In this document: positions 45,701 through 55,721 of the stretch, one piece after another
Layout of the letters: each line of letters begins with the position of its first letter
Position numbering within the stretch: position 1 is the stretch's first letter
Assembly: GCA_022783865.1 (NCBI GenBank)
Contig: JALFYY010000005.1
Span: 16,284 to 80,283, forward strand
Length of the DNA stretch: 64,000 nt
Reading direction: 5' to 3'
Origin: Bacteroidales bacterium
GTDB taxonomy: Bacteria > Bacteroidota > Bacteroidia > Bacteroidales > Paludibacteraceae
The notes under the pieces: model-generated
What the model saw: only the letters and a program-made list of their open reading frames with translations
What the model was told of the DNA's origin: nothing
The model's database searches: none
Position numbers and translations under genes: made by a program

Positions 45701-46810
45701 GTTTACCCAAAGTTTATGGTTTTCATCCTCAAAGAGCACAAGGTTCTGTGCCTGTTGCTGTGCGAAACGTTCGTCAACCACCGATTGCAGGTGCTTGAGG
45801 GAGTTGTCGGCAAAACGGAAACGGAAGATACCCGGTTGCTTATTTTCCAGCCATGCTATCCCATGGTTATCTATTGTGACAGAGAGGAAGGAGTTGGAAC
45901 GCAAGGCAGGTGTATTGTCCATTGCGTATTGGCGCAAGTTCTCTGCGCAACGGTCGTAAACAAAGAAACCGGCATCTGCAGTGGTCATCACAACCGTTTT
46001 GTTGTCCTCGTAAGTGGCAATATCCGTAATGGCAATGTCTTTGCCAAGTGTCGAATGCTCAAAGTGCAGGCTTTGCAACTGGCAACTCCAGAAATCGCCA
46101 CAGTCGGTTCCCAACCATATATAATGGGGAGTAACACAAGCGCAAACGAAGCGTACATTATCCGTTGCTTGCGTATAAGGATAGAGGTGCTGTACATCGG
46201 TGCCGTCGACAGATACACGGCATATCCCTGTATTGGTGTTATACCATACAGCTCCCTGTAAATCGGTCAGCAAGAACTCCACTTTGTCGCCGGTAGAGAA
46301 AGAGGTGATTTGTATAGGTTTTGCTGCGTCGGTTTCATCGATGAGAAAGACTTCGTTTTCGGCAGCCACCCATATTATGCCAGGAACAGGTTCTATGAAA
46401 GTATTGCAATGGTATTGGGAGAGTTTCTGTACCTGAATGTCCAAAGCAGTGAAAGTTTCGGTACGCTTATCGAAACGGTAGAGTTTGTTATCGTAGGTCT
46501 GAATCCAGATATACTCCAACGAGTCTTGATAGATAAAGTCAATACGGTTGCTATGTGCATGTGCATCGTTCACCAATTCGGATTGGTAACTGACAAACTC
46601 ATAGCCGTTGAAGCGGCTCAAGCCATTCCATGTACCCAACCAAAGATCCCCGCTTTTGTCTTGCAGGATAGACATAACGGTATTCTGTATCAGTCCGTCT
46701 TCGACAGAATAGTGACGGATATTATACCGGTTTTCATCGCTTGCGGGTTGTGCCGGAAGAAGTGCAACAGAACAGAGCGACAAGAGTAGTGCGAGTAGAT
46801 GTTTTCTCAT
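42656..46810 (-). CDS. Hybrid two-component system sensor/regulator (HTCS), frameshifted near the C-terminus
   Basis: 1384 residues as read. Order: signal peptide (1-20), two Reg_prop-type beta-propellers (about 30-760), a Y_Y_Y domain (TNLPSGTYRFLVRSTNADGVW), one transmembrane helix (FLLYILIAVLIIYIIYRIVF), histidine kinase (FFTNISHELRTPLTLIS), ATPase (RPGSGIGMNLVKELV) and receiver (ISDLMMPNMDG). The AraC output domain begins at VNEMALGRTVF and then breaks: a one-base deletion near 42786 shifts the frame, giving the tail LTNSNRLQVSHLWS. Read one frame over, the domain is intact to 42573. Such proteins bind oligosaccharides outside the cell and switch polysaccharide-use genes; no SusC/SusD pair is nearby. 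Confidence 0.85.
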   Translation of the reverse strand: MRKHLLALLLSLCSVALLPAQPASDENRYNIRHYSVEDGLIQNTVMSILQDKSGDLWLGTWNGLSRFNGYEFVSYQSELVNDAHAHSNRIDFIYQDSLEYIWIQTYDNKLYRFDKRTETFTALDIQVQKLSQYHCNTFIEPVPGIIWVAAENEVFLIDETDAAKPIQITSFSTGDKVEFLLTDLQGAVWYNTNTGICRVSVDGTDVQHLYPYTQATDNVRFVCACVTPHYIWLGTDCGDFWSCQLQSLHFEHSTLGKDIAITDIATYEDNKTVVMTTADAGFFVYDRCAENLRQYAMDNTPALRSNSFLSVTIDNHGIAWLENKQPGIFRFRFADNSLKHLQSVVDERFAQQQAQNLVLFEDENHKLWVNPYGGGFACYNYDTDAFEAPVEGITNIIHTAYSDRQGSIWISTYDKGIDRVDIFRQQFRLNDVRANKKQSGEVRAMLQLRHGDILLASKNGKVTWYDGNMREKAVLPITDLVYCMYEDHAGNIWFGTRRGGLYKATGSSPKTLQITHFRADGQPYSLSNDNIYAITEDALGRLYIGTYGGGVNIYADGRFFNSSNDWIGYPKEQCSMVRDLLIDGDYLYAATTAGLLQISMKDRTTRFVSLHDVRCLHKDSDGNIWIGTFGGGLNKLLSAEPELGLQNFNVASGLQSDIVLSISEDTNGKLWFTSENAITRYDYHKQHFQYFKALIGEKDAYFTEAKALHTHSGQIFFGYTNGYCNFSPEQILPSDEVPPLQLTNFQISNNDVQVGAKGSVLKENIDYVDCLTLSHKQSVFSIEYAAIDFAGADRIQYAYMLEGFEDDWNYVHSQRKATYTNLPSGTYRFLVRSTNADGVWVDNTRSLTIKLQPSFWQTVWAFLLYILIAVLIIYIIYRIVFSYNKVRQEVQMEQKITDVKLRFFTNISHELRTPLTLISGPVENILKTEKISPSVRTQLEIVQSNSNRMLRLINEILDFRKLQSRKLRLKIQAVPFASLIKDICANFTKEAYDKHINFQVENNAPDAVAYVDKDKVDVIVYNLLSNAFKFTPSGKSITVSVSEKNDFLLVKVKDEGVGIPLEKRSILFERFSSQNEIKNLSSRPGSGIGMNLVKELVDLHKGYIEVESEVNKGTTFTVMFKKGKDHFGNEVDLVVNDKDPLTFKDAANNAATHDLEPASGKVMLVVEDNDDMRSFLVNIFSKQFKVETAVDGIDGLEKAKTLVPEIIISDLMMPNMDGLELLKQLKSANQTDHIPIILLTAKNAIESKLESMNDGADDYITKPFSPEYLQARVDNILKSREKLQERYRTELLNLTPQQIQGKTPNEKFIAKLMDFMEKNMDNNGLVVEDLVNEMALGRTVFLTNSNRLQVSHLWSLSVKCVSNGRHNSSKWDRTILRKLPIWSA

Positions 46811-46818
46811 AAGCGGTT

Positions 46819-46865
46819 AGTATGAGTAGTTGAGTAGTTGAGGAGTTGTGGAGTTGAGAAGTTGT
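46819..46865. repeat. 8-bp-period degenerate tandem array, 6 units
   Basis: AGTATGAG, TAGTTGAG, TAGTTGAG, GAGTTGTG, GAGTTGAG, AAGTTGTT, filling the 55-bp gap between rmlA and the hybrid sensor. Confidence 0.75.
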
Positions 46866-47726
46866 TTATCCCAAATCCAAGAGGTACTGACCATATTTGG
46901 TTTTGCTTAGTTCTTGTCCGATTGCATGCAGCTGTTCCGTAGTTATCCATCCGTTACGCCATGCTATCTCCTCAATGCAACTGACATAGAAGCCTTGCCG
47001 GTTCTGTATGGTAGCAATGAAGTTGCCGGCGTCAAGGAGACTGTCGCAGTTGCCCGTGTCGAGCCAAGCGAAACCGCGTCCGAAGAGTTCGACTTGCAAA
47101 GCTCCTTCTTCCAAATAGAGTTTGTTGAGGTCGGTAATCTCGTATTCCCCTCTTTTTGACGGGCGTAGCGAAGCGGCTTTGTCGCATACGGTATTGTCGT
47201 AGAAATAGAGTCCCGGTACTGCGAAATGACTCTTCGGATGTTCGGGTTTTTCTTCGAGCGAGAGCACCTTACCCGATTCATCGAACTCGACTACGCCATA
47301 GGCACGGGGATCTTTCACGTAGTAGCCGAAAACACAAGCACCATGCTCCAACGAAGCAGCCTTACGGAGCATTTTGGTGAAGCCTTGCCCGTAGAACATG
47401 TTATCGCCCAAGATAAGGCAGCCTGCATCACCGTTCAAGAATTCTCTGCCCAAGACAAAGGCTTGCGCCAAGCCGTTGGGCACTTCCTGTACCTTATACT
47501 GCAATTGCATACCCAGTTTGGAACCGTCACCCAACAGGTCGCGGAACATTGGAAGGTCGCGAGGTGTAGAGATAACCAATACTTCGCGAATGCCTGCCAA
47601 CATGAGTGTGGAAAGCGGATAATATATCATGGGTTTGTCGTAAACCGGCATGATCTGTTTGCTGATAGCGGTAGAAAGCGGATACAATCGCGTGGCGCTA
47701 CCTCCTGCCAAGATGATTCCTTTCAT
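46866..47726 (-). CDS. rmlA: Glucose-1-phosphate thymidylyltransferase
   Basis: 286 residues from the ATG at 47726 ([17 protein letters not shown]); the longer ORF adds 37 residues without family match. [11 protein letters not shown] is the nucleotide-binding signature, and [39 protein letters not shown] and [15 protein letters not shown] are typical of RmlA. It makes dTDP-glucose for rhamnose and other deoxysugars. No rmlB, rmlC or rmlD is adjacent. The promoter (CAAA 47852-47855, TACCTTTG 47831-47824 on minus) is well formed. Confidence 0.96.
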   Translation of the reverse strand: MKGIILAGGSATRLYPLSTAISKQIMPVYDKPMIYYPLSTLMLAGIREVLVISTPRDLPMFRDLLGDGSKLGMQLQYKVQEVPNGLAQAFVLGREFLNGDAGCLILGDNMFYGQGFTKMLRKAASLEHGACVFGYYVKDPRAYGVVEFDESGKVLSLEEKPEHPKSHFAVPGLYFYDNTVCDKAASLRPSKRGEYEITDLNKLYLEEGALQVELFGRGFAWLDTGNCDSLLDAGNFIATIQNRQGFYVSCIEEIAWRNGWITTEQLHAIGQELSKTKYGQYLLDLG

Positions 47727-47823
47727 GGTTGTATGCTGTTTAATTGGTTTGTTATAAGCATGTTGTGCTATGCGTTTCAGTTGCGTTGCCGCCACAAAAG
47801 CATAGTAGTGCAAGTAAGTGCTA

Positions 47824-47855
47824 CAAAGGTAATACAATTCTGCGACAATACCAAA
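47824..47855 (-). promoter_or_regulatory. Promoter of rmlA
   Basis: On minus, TTTG (47855-47852) and TACCTTTG (47831-47824) are 20 bp apart. Confidence 0.7.
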
Positions 47856-47857
47856 TG

Positions 47858-47888
47858 CTAATAGTTAATAGTTAATATTGCATTATTG
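47858..47888. repeat. AT-rich dispersed repeat, copy 3
   Basis: CTAATAGTTAATAGTTAATA then TTGCATTATT; it shares TAGTTAATATTGCATTAT with copy 2. Confidence 0.55.
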
Positions 47889-47933
47889 GACAAAGGAACA
47901 AAGAGTGTAGGCTTCGCATCCTAATCTTTTTTT

Positions 47934-47981
47934 GTTATCTGCTTCGTTATCTGCTTTGTTATCTGCTTCGCGATCCGCTGA
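47934..47981. repeat. 12-bp-period tandem array, about 4 units
   Basis: GTTATCTGCTTC, GTTATCTGCTTT, GTTATCTGCTTC, GCGATCCGCTGA. Three units nearly identical, the last decayed. Confidence 0.8.
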
Positions 47982-48068
47982 GGGCGGTGGAGTAAAAAAG
48001 CAGTTATTCGATGATTTTAGCACAGAAACAGCAAGATAAGTGCTTGATAACAAAGCGATAGTATATGA

Positions 48069-48123
48069 ATCACCCAGTAATCACCCAGTTATCACCCAGT
48101 AATCACCCAGTTATCACCCAGTT
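48069..48123. repeat. 11-bp-period tandem array, 5 units
   Basis: ATCACCCAGTA and ATCACCCAGTT alternate five times with no spacer. Confidence 0.9.
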
Positions 48124-48200
48124 TTGGAAGCAAGCTGACGGCTTGAGAAAAGCATCAATGCAGCATGATAACTACTTGAAAACATACTGATTATATATGA

Positions 48201-48233
48201 ATCACCCGATCACCACCCGATAATCACCCGATG
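48201..48233. repeat. 11-bp-period tandem array, 3 units
   Basis: ATCACCCGATC, ACCACCCGATA, ATCACCCGATG, a variant of the preceding array 80 bp away, both preceded by TATATGA. Confidence 0.85.
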
Positions 48234-48561
48234 AAGACAGGCGGACGATATTTGAGAGACCGGGAGAAGACAGGTAGGTGGCAGGTGAGTATGAGTTATG
48301 TGCCGGATAGGCGGAAGTCAGTGGATGGGTGGGTAAGACTTATGCGTCAGGTCGGTATGAGTTGCGTGTCAGGGCGGTGAGATGTGCGTGTCGGGGTGAT
48401 ACGGATATCGAAGCCGGAAGGCGTATTTTCTTCGATTTAAGGCAGTGTAGGTAATGCGGAACAAAATGCGGCTTTTCCGTTATCGCCGGAAATGCGGTTT
48501 ATTTGCGTTCTGAGGCACGAACGCAAAATTTGCATTGCTTACCTATTGCCTATTCCAATAA

Positions 48562-50597
<2,036 letters not shown>

Positions 50598-50598
<1 letters not shown>

Positions 50599-51137
50599 TG
50601 ACTATCTGTGTGTATTGTTCCGCCAAAGATACGATTCCTGCCGTCTATAAGGAGACAGGAGTGGCATTGGGCAAATGGATAGCCGAACATGGGCACAATC
50701 TGCTCTTCGGCGGCGCTACGGGCGGCTTGATGACAGCGGTATCGGAAGCGGCACGGGAAGCTGGCGGCAACGTAGTGGGCGTAGTGCCGGAGCGTATCAT
50801 ACGGTCGGGACGATTGTCGGCAGTCTGCACAGAACTGATCCGTGTGGAGAACATGAGCGTTAGGAAACAGACGATGCGCGACAGAGCCGATGTATTTGTT
50901 TGCCTGCCGGGCAGTTTCGGAACCCTTGACGAAATGTTCGACGTGATAGCTTCCGGCACAGTAGGCGAACACAAGAAACCGCTGTTTATCCTCAATCAGG
51001 AGGGTTTTTATGACGGGTTGCAACAAGAAATCGCCCACATGAAATCGCTGGGATTTATCCCTCAGGAGGAATCGTATAAGCCCCGTTTTGCGGATACAAT
51101 AGAGGAACTGACCGAACAAATAACAGCATTGGCATAA
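50598..51137 (+). CDS. LOG family protein (TIGR00730-like nucleotide phosphoribohydrolase)
   Basis: 179 residues from the ATG at 50598, which overlaps the gyrB stop by one base. VYCSAKDTIPAVY, FGGATGGLMTAV, MSVRKQTMRDRADVFVCLPG and the following GTLDEMF are the family motifs. The usual PGGxGTxxE is PGSFGTLDE here. Members cleave the N-glycosidic bond of AMP or cytokinin-like nucleotides; the bacterial role is mostly unproven. It is co-transcribed with gyrB. Confidence 0.9.
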
Positions 51138-51155
51138 CTTTTAATACATAATTGT

Positions 51156-52484
51156 ATGAATCTTTTCTTCAAAAAACTGACAGGCGCCCTTCTGACGACC
51201 GAAAAAGTAGAAGCACGCATTGCACAAATGCAAGCAAACATTGCACGTTACAGACAAATCGAAACGTCGGAGGAGTTGGCGGAATACAAGCGGCTGCTTG
51301 CCATTGTCAATGCCAAAGAGTTCCAGGCAAAGAAACAACATCTGACCCAAACCAAATATAAAGAGACCGCTCCTTATAAGACGCTGGCGGAATTGCGCCG
51401 ATTGGAGAAAAACAAGGCGCTGCAACTGTATTTCTTCGTAGGAGAGAGTGCGTTGCTGGCTGAATATCTGGCATTCCGCGAGTCGGAAGACTATGTGAAA
51501 CTGGCAGACAAGAAAGAGGTGAGCAAGTCGCCCGACCTGAAGCGTTTGCAGAAATTCGAGAAGTCGAAAGCCTACCGGACATGGCTCGCCTACAAGAACT
51601 CCAATGAACTCGAACGTTATCTGGCATTGAAAGAAGAAACCGCTACCGAAGCATTTCAAAAGGAGAATATCTTTTGGGCAAATCCGCGCCGTTGGCTGAC
51701 CACTGAAGAGTATAAACAGGAGAGCCGTTTGGCGGAACTCTCGGCATCGGACAATATAGTGTTCTATCTGTCGCAAGACTTGAAGCAGATAGAGGAAATG
51801 GAGTCGTGGAAGACCGTTTTTGCCGACGGTTTCGATTGGCGCAAGATGGCAGATTCGGCATGGAAACCTGGTTTTGCCTATTGTTGCGACGCTTTGAAGA
51901 AAGAACATTCGTTTACTAACGAACACCAAGCCAACAACGGTGGCAAGAACACCGGTACCATCAACGGCAATCTGACTATTCTGACACAAAAAGAAGCCGT
52001 TACGGCTCCTGCTTGGGACGAGAAGAAGGGTTTTGTTATGAAGGATTTCGATTACACGTCCGACGTTATTCAAACGGCAGACCGGTTCCGTCAGCAGGAA
52101 GGCTTGTTCTTGGCAAAAATCCGTTGCTCGGGCAAAGTGCATCATGCTTTCTGGCTCGGTACGGACAAGAAGACACCATTGGTTCATCTGTTCAACTTCA
52201 ACGGAAAGAAACTCTTTGTGGGTAACACGACCAATAGCGGCTTTAACGGCACAACGATAAACGGTATTTCCCTCGGGCAATACTATGTTTACGCCTTGCG
52301 TTGGACGAAGAATGAGATGATTTGGTACGTGAACAACATTGAGGTATTCCGCACTACGCGCGATCTTCCGAAAGAACCTCTGTATTTGGGTGTATCCTCG
52401 TTCTTGCCCCTATCAGACCGTCCTGCAGAAGGCAAGATGGAAGTGGATTGGGTGAGAGTGTATGCTACCGTTGCTACTAAATGA
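51156..52484 (+). CDS. Coiled-coil protein with concanavalin-like (GH16-fold) C-terminal domain
   Basis: 442 residues. No signal peptide is visible. Residues 1-205 are charged helices with repeated blocks of about 30 residues (YKTLAELRRLEKNKALQLYF, ALLAEYLAFRESEDYVKLAD, LKRLQKFEKSKAYRTWLAYK). The C-terminal 230 residues resemble the jelly-roll of family 16 glycosidases (FRQQEGLFLAKIRCSGKVHH, AFWLGTD, ALRWTKNEMIWYVNNIEVFR, KMEVDWVRVYA). The catalytic ExDxxE motif is absent; LVHLFNF stands where EIDIFE-like sequence would be. So it is probably a glycan-binding or structural protein. It overlaps the glycosyltransferase gene by 4 bp, suggesting a role in polysaccharide assembly. Confidence 0.75.
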   Translation: MNLFFKKLTGALLTTEKVEARIAQMQANIARYRQIETSEELAEYKRLLAIVNAKEFQAKKQHLTQTKYKETAPYKTLAELRRLEKNKALQLYFFVGESALLAEYLAFRESEDYVKLADKKEVSKSPDLKRLQKFEKSKAYRTWLAYKNSNELERYLALKEETATEAFQKENIFWANPRRWLTTEEYKQESRLAELSASDNIVFYLSQDLKQIEEMESWKTVFADGFDWRKMADSAWKPGFAYCCDALKKEHSFTNEHQANNGGKNTGTINGNLTILTQKEAVTAPAWDEKKGFVMKDFDYTSDVIQTADRFRQQEGLFLAKIRCSGKVHHAFWLGTDKKTPLVHLFNFNGKKLFVGNTTNSGFNGTTINGISLGQYYVYALRWTKNEMIWYVNNIEVFRTTRDLPKEPLYLGVSSFLPLSDRPAEGKMEVDWVRVYATVATK

Positions 52485-53545
52485 GAATAGTCTTTACTAT
52501 AAAGTCTATTAACTTAGCCGGTGGTTCCGAGCGCTCTACCGTAACGATAGCCAACGCTTTGGTAAAGCGAGGACACGATGTGTCAATCGTAAGTTATACG
52601 GGCAGCGGCACACCGCCTTTTTTCAGCATTGATGCACCTATCCGTCGTTACTATCTAGCTCCGCAGCACGACCGCTATCCCGTATTGATACGGGAAGTGC
52701 GGCGTATTGTGCGCTTGCGCAAACTATATGCACAATTGCGACCCGATGTAATTGTGGTAATCGGTACCACCCGTGCTTTCGTCAATGTTCCCGCTACGAA
52801 AGGTTATCCTGTCATTGCGAAGGAGTATTTTACGGTTGATCACCGTTCTCAACTGACTTCTGCACTCTCTCGTCGCTGGACAGCCCGCCATGCGCAAGCT
52901 ATTCTGACATTATCCGACTACGATGCTGAAATCTACCGTCAGTGTTATGGAGCAAAAAAAGCCGTGGTGATTCCCAACCCGCTTTCGCTCTCCGCTCCGC
53001 AGCCTTCTTCTTTGCAAAACAAAGTGGTATTGGGTTTGGGACGAATGAGTTACGTAAAGGGCTTCGACCTATTACTAAAAGCTTGGCAGCAAGTGCAGCA
53101 TACCGATTGGGAATTGCATTTGGTAGGCGATGGCAATTGGCGACCGGAACTGCAACAGATGGTTGCCAATCTTCATCTCCGGAATGTACGTTTCTATCCC
53201 GCTACAGCCGATGTAGAGTTACATTATCGCAATGCTTCTCTGTTTGTCTTACCCTCTCGTTCGGAGGCGTTTGGCAATGTGCTGTTGGAAGCTATGTCTG
53301 TTGGTTTGCCGGTGGTGGCATTCGATTGCGGTGCCGGACCGAAAGCCATTATCCAAGACAAAGAAACGGGCATTATTGTTCCGGCAGAAGACACTGCGGC
53401 AATGGCACATGCCTTGGACGAACTGATGGACAATCCTGTCCGTTGTAAAGAGATGAGCGAGGCGGCATTATTGCGCATGAAGCAATACGACATTGATACC
53501 ATCATGGCACAATGGGAAACGTTGTTGACAGAAGTTACGAGCTAA
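52481..53545 (+). CDS. GT4 family glycosyltransferase
   Basis: 354 residues with the GT-B fold of GT4: an N-terminal NLAGGSERSTVTIANALVKRGH segment, GLGRMSYVKGFDLLLKAWQQ in the second domain, and the donor-site ExxxxxxE as LPSRSEAFGNVLLEAMSVGLPVVA. It transfers a sugar from a nucleotide donor during surface polysaccharide assembly on the cytoplasmic side of the membrane. It overlaps its upstream neighbour (ATGA) and is 6 bp from the Stealth gene. Confidence 0.93.
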   Translation: MRIVFTIKSINLAGGSERSTVTIANALVKRGHDVSIVSYTGSGTPPFFSIDAPIRRYYLAPQHDRYPVLIREVRRIVRLRKLYAQLRPDVIVVIGTTRAFVNVPATKGYPVIAKEYFTVDHRSQLTSALSRRWTARHAQAILTLSDYDAEIYRQCYGAKKAVVIPNPLSLSAPQPSSLQNKVVLGLGRMSYVKGFDLLLKAWQQVQHTDWELHLVGDGNWRPELQQMVANLHLRNVRFYPATADVELHYRNASLFVLPSRSEAFGNVLLEAMSVGLPVVAFDCGAGPKAIIQDKETGIIVPAEDTAAMAHALDELMDNPVRCKEMSEAALLRMKQYDIDTIMAQWETLLTEVTS

Positions 53546-53551
53546 TAATTT

Positions 53552-54430
53552 ATGGATGCGGTTATTACATACGTTGATGGTTTAGACCCTGTTTGGCAAC
53601 GGCAATATGCTGAAGCCACACATCGTCCCGCTTTGTCGAAACGCTATCGTGATTGGGGCTTGCTGCCGTATCTGCTACGCGGAATCGAACAATTTATGCC
53701 CTTCGTGGAGCGGGTTTTCTTGGTGGTGTCCACCAAAAGCCAAGTGCCGTCATGGGTGAACGAAGAACAACTGAAGATTGTTTATCACCATGATATTATT
53801 CCGTCGCAATTTCTTCCCACTTTCAACAGTACAACAATAGAATTGTTTTTGCATCGTATTCCGGACTTGAGCAATGAGTTTATCTATTTCAACGATGATT
53901 GTTTTCCGGTAGCACCTTTGCAGCCGACCAATTTTTTCACGGACGGCAAAATCGTTATGCACTTCTCACGGCATTACTTGGCGTTAAATATGTATAAGAA
54001 ACAAACCCGGCAATCCGACCATATGGCACGCATAGGAGCCAATCTAAAACCTGCTTGCTCTTTCATCCGCCCGCAACACACTTGCACGCCGATGTTGCGC
54101 ACCGAAAGTGAAGCACTCTATCAAAAGATAGGTACTTTGCTGGAGCAAAATTGCTCTGTGTTGCGCACCAAACTAAACGCCAACCAATATGTTTTTACCG
54201 ATTATCTTTATTATTCCCGGAAAACAATCAACGAGCGTATCCCTACCAAGCATTGCTCGATGGCGGTCTATTCGCCGGAACGGATTGCCAATCATATCCT
54301 GCATCCTACCCGACCACTCATTTGTATCAACGATGTGTCGATGAACAAACAAAAGCAAGAGCAAATGCGGCTTAAACTACATCAGGCGTTTGCGACCCGT
54401 TTGCCTGCAAAGTCTCGCTTTGAGAAGTAA
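53552..54430 (+). CDS. Stealth family capsular polysaccharide phosphotransferase
   Basis: 292 residues. The Stealth conserved region 1 (DAVITYVDGLDPVW) and region 2 (RYRDWGLLPYLLRGIEQFMP, VFLVVSTKSQVPSWVN, FNSTTIELFLHRIPDLSNEF, IYFNDDCF) are excellent matches. Stealth proteins transfer sugar-1-phosphate units into phosphodiester-linked glycans. Region 3/4 at the C-terminus (HCSMAVYSPERI, FICINDVSM-like) is shorter than in large eukaryotic relatives. Its last 59 bp overlap the convergent ligase gene. Confidence 0.92.
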   Translation: MDAVITYVDGLDPVWQRQYAEATHRPALSKRYRDWGLLPYLLRGIEQFMPFVERVFLVVSTKSQVPSWVNEEQLKIVYHHDIIPSQFLPTFNSTTIELFLHRIPDLSNEFIYFNDDCFPVAPLQPTNFFTDGKIVMHFSRHYLALNMYKKQTRQSDHMARIGANLKPACSFIRPQHTCTPMLRTESEALYQKIGTLLEQNCSVLRTKLNANQYVFTDYLYYSRKTINERIPTKHCSMAVYSPERIANHILHPTRPLICINDVSMNKQKQEQMRLKLHQAFATRLPAKSRFEK

Positions 54431-55640
54431 AGAAAATGATGGCCAAGCTATAAAGCAGTGGCGAGAAGAAAGAATCGAACATCGATTGTATGCAGAAGCA
54501 ACCGATTATCAATAGCATATAAATCCTGTTCTCTTTGGGGTACATCGTGAGAGGAAAGAGGAAAATGCAGAATAGCAAACAAAGCCCCACTATACCGAAT
54601 TCTCCCCAAGCTTCAAGGAATGCGTTGTGAGGCTGTATTTTGTTTTGATTGCCGTTGTAAACGGTATTGATTCGGTTGCGATACCATCGTTGTAATTCGC
54701 CGTCTCCGACAATGGCTTTCTCAATTAGCAATTCTTTGGCATCGCATACGCCATGGCCTATCACTGGCTTTTCCATGATAATATCAATATTGGCATTCCA
54801 TATCATCCAACGGGGTTCGTGCTCTATTTTGCTGGCAGTGAAACGCTGGTGTTGTGCGATGATTCCGGTACACAGCACTGCATAACCTATGAGAATCGGT
54901 ACAAACCATTTCAAGCCTCGTTTGTAAGAATAAATCAGAATGAATGAAGCACCCAACATAAGTCCCGTAATAATGCCCACCCGTCCTTCGGTGAGGCAAA
55001 GCAGATAGAAAAACCAAAGACATGCCAAGACTACTAACACACGTATTGCACGACTGATTTTCTCCCTTGTGAGCAGATAAAAAGCAAAAATCAATGTGGT
55101 ATTAAGGTACAAGTTGTACATCATATGCGAATTAACCCATTGGATACGTGACTGCGTGAAGAGAAGCGACTGTTTCATGGGTGATTGCAAAAAGAAACAA
55201 CCATCGCAATGGTAAATGATATAAAGCGAAGTAACAACGGCACTCACAATCATCACATAGCAGATATGCTTGAGCTTTACATCCTTATTGAGCCCCATTA
55301 TTCCAATCATCCCACACAATACAAAAGGCAAACGTTCTTCCAATACAAAAGAGAACCTCGACGTATGAGTATGACTTCCGATATGCCAGATAAAGATGCA
55401 TAGATAATAGACTATCATAATGACATACAGCCATTTGTCTTTTGTCCATTTCCAACCGATCCAGCGCTTGTTCACTCCGTAATCAATAAAATACAGCACC
55501 CCGGCAACAATCATTGCCCAACGGGGAATCACACCCATACGGAACGGAAGCAATGCAACCAAGATCCAAAGCGAAAGGACCTGCAGATAAGAAATTATTT
55601 GGCGGAAATCAGTAAGATGGGTTGCCTGTATCAGTTTCAT
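54372..55640 (-). CDS. O-antigen ligase/polymerase-like membrane protein
   Basis: 422 residues from the ATG at 55640; the ORF track start at 55688 lies upstream of the promoter. About ten to twelve transmembrane helices are seen, and the conserved periplasmic loop region contains GHGVCDAKELL and PHNAFLEAWGEFGIVGLCLL, the H-x-x-x-L-E pattern of the Wzy_C/WaaL family. It joins or polymerises undecaprenyl-linked glycans. The 3' end overlaps the Stealth gene by 59 bp. Confidence 0.88.
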   Translation of the reverse strand: MKLIQATHLTDFRQIISYLQVLSLWILVALLPFRMGVIPRWAMIVAGVLYFIDYGVNKRWIGWKWTKDKWLYVIMIVYYLCIFIWHIGSHTHTSRFSFVLEERLPFVLCGMIGIMGLNKDVKLKHICYVMIVSAVVTSLYIIYHCDGCFFLQSPMKQSLLFTQSRIQWVNSHMMYNLYLNTTLIFAFYLLTREKISRAIRVLVVLACLWFFYLLCLTEGRVGIITGLMLGASFILIYSYKRGLKWFVPILIGYAVLCTGIIAQHQRFTASKIEHEPRWMIWNANIDIIMEKPVIGHGVCDAKELLIEKAIVGDGELQRWYRNRINTVYNGNQNKIQPHNAFLEAWGEFGIVGLCLLFCIFLFPLTMYPKENRIYMLLIIGCFCIQSMFDSFFSPLLYSLAIIFFTSQSETLQANGSQTPDVV

Positions 55641-55663
55641 TACGTTGTCAATATTAAGGAGTG

Positions 55664-55711
55664 CAAAGGTACTACTAAATTTTGACAATACAAAGAAAAA
55701 CCGTACCTTTG
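55664..55711. promoter_or_regulatory. Back-to-back promoters for the ligase and acyltransferase genes
   Basis: Plus strand: TTTG 55681-55684 and TACCTTTG 55704-55711, 19 bp apart. Minus strand: TTTG 55694-55691 and TACCTTTG 55671-55664, 19 bp apart. The two promoters are interleaved, so polymerases would compete. Confidence 0.75.
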
Positions 55712-55721
55712 CAATTGCTTT

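Noticed and set aside
48069-48233. Candidate CRISPR array
   Set aside because: Units are 11 bp and directly adjacent with no spacers, and no cas genes are in the window.
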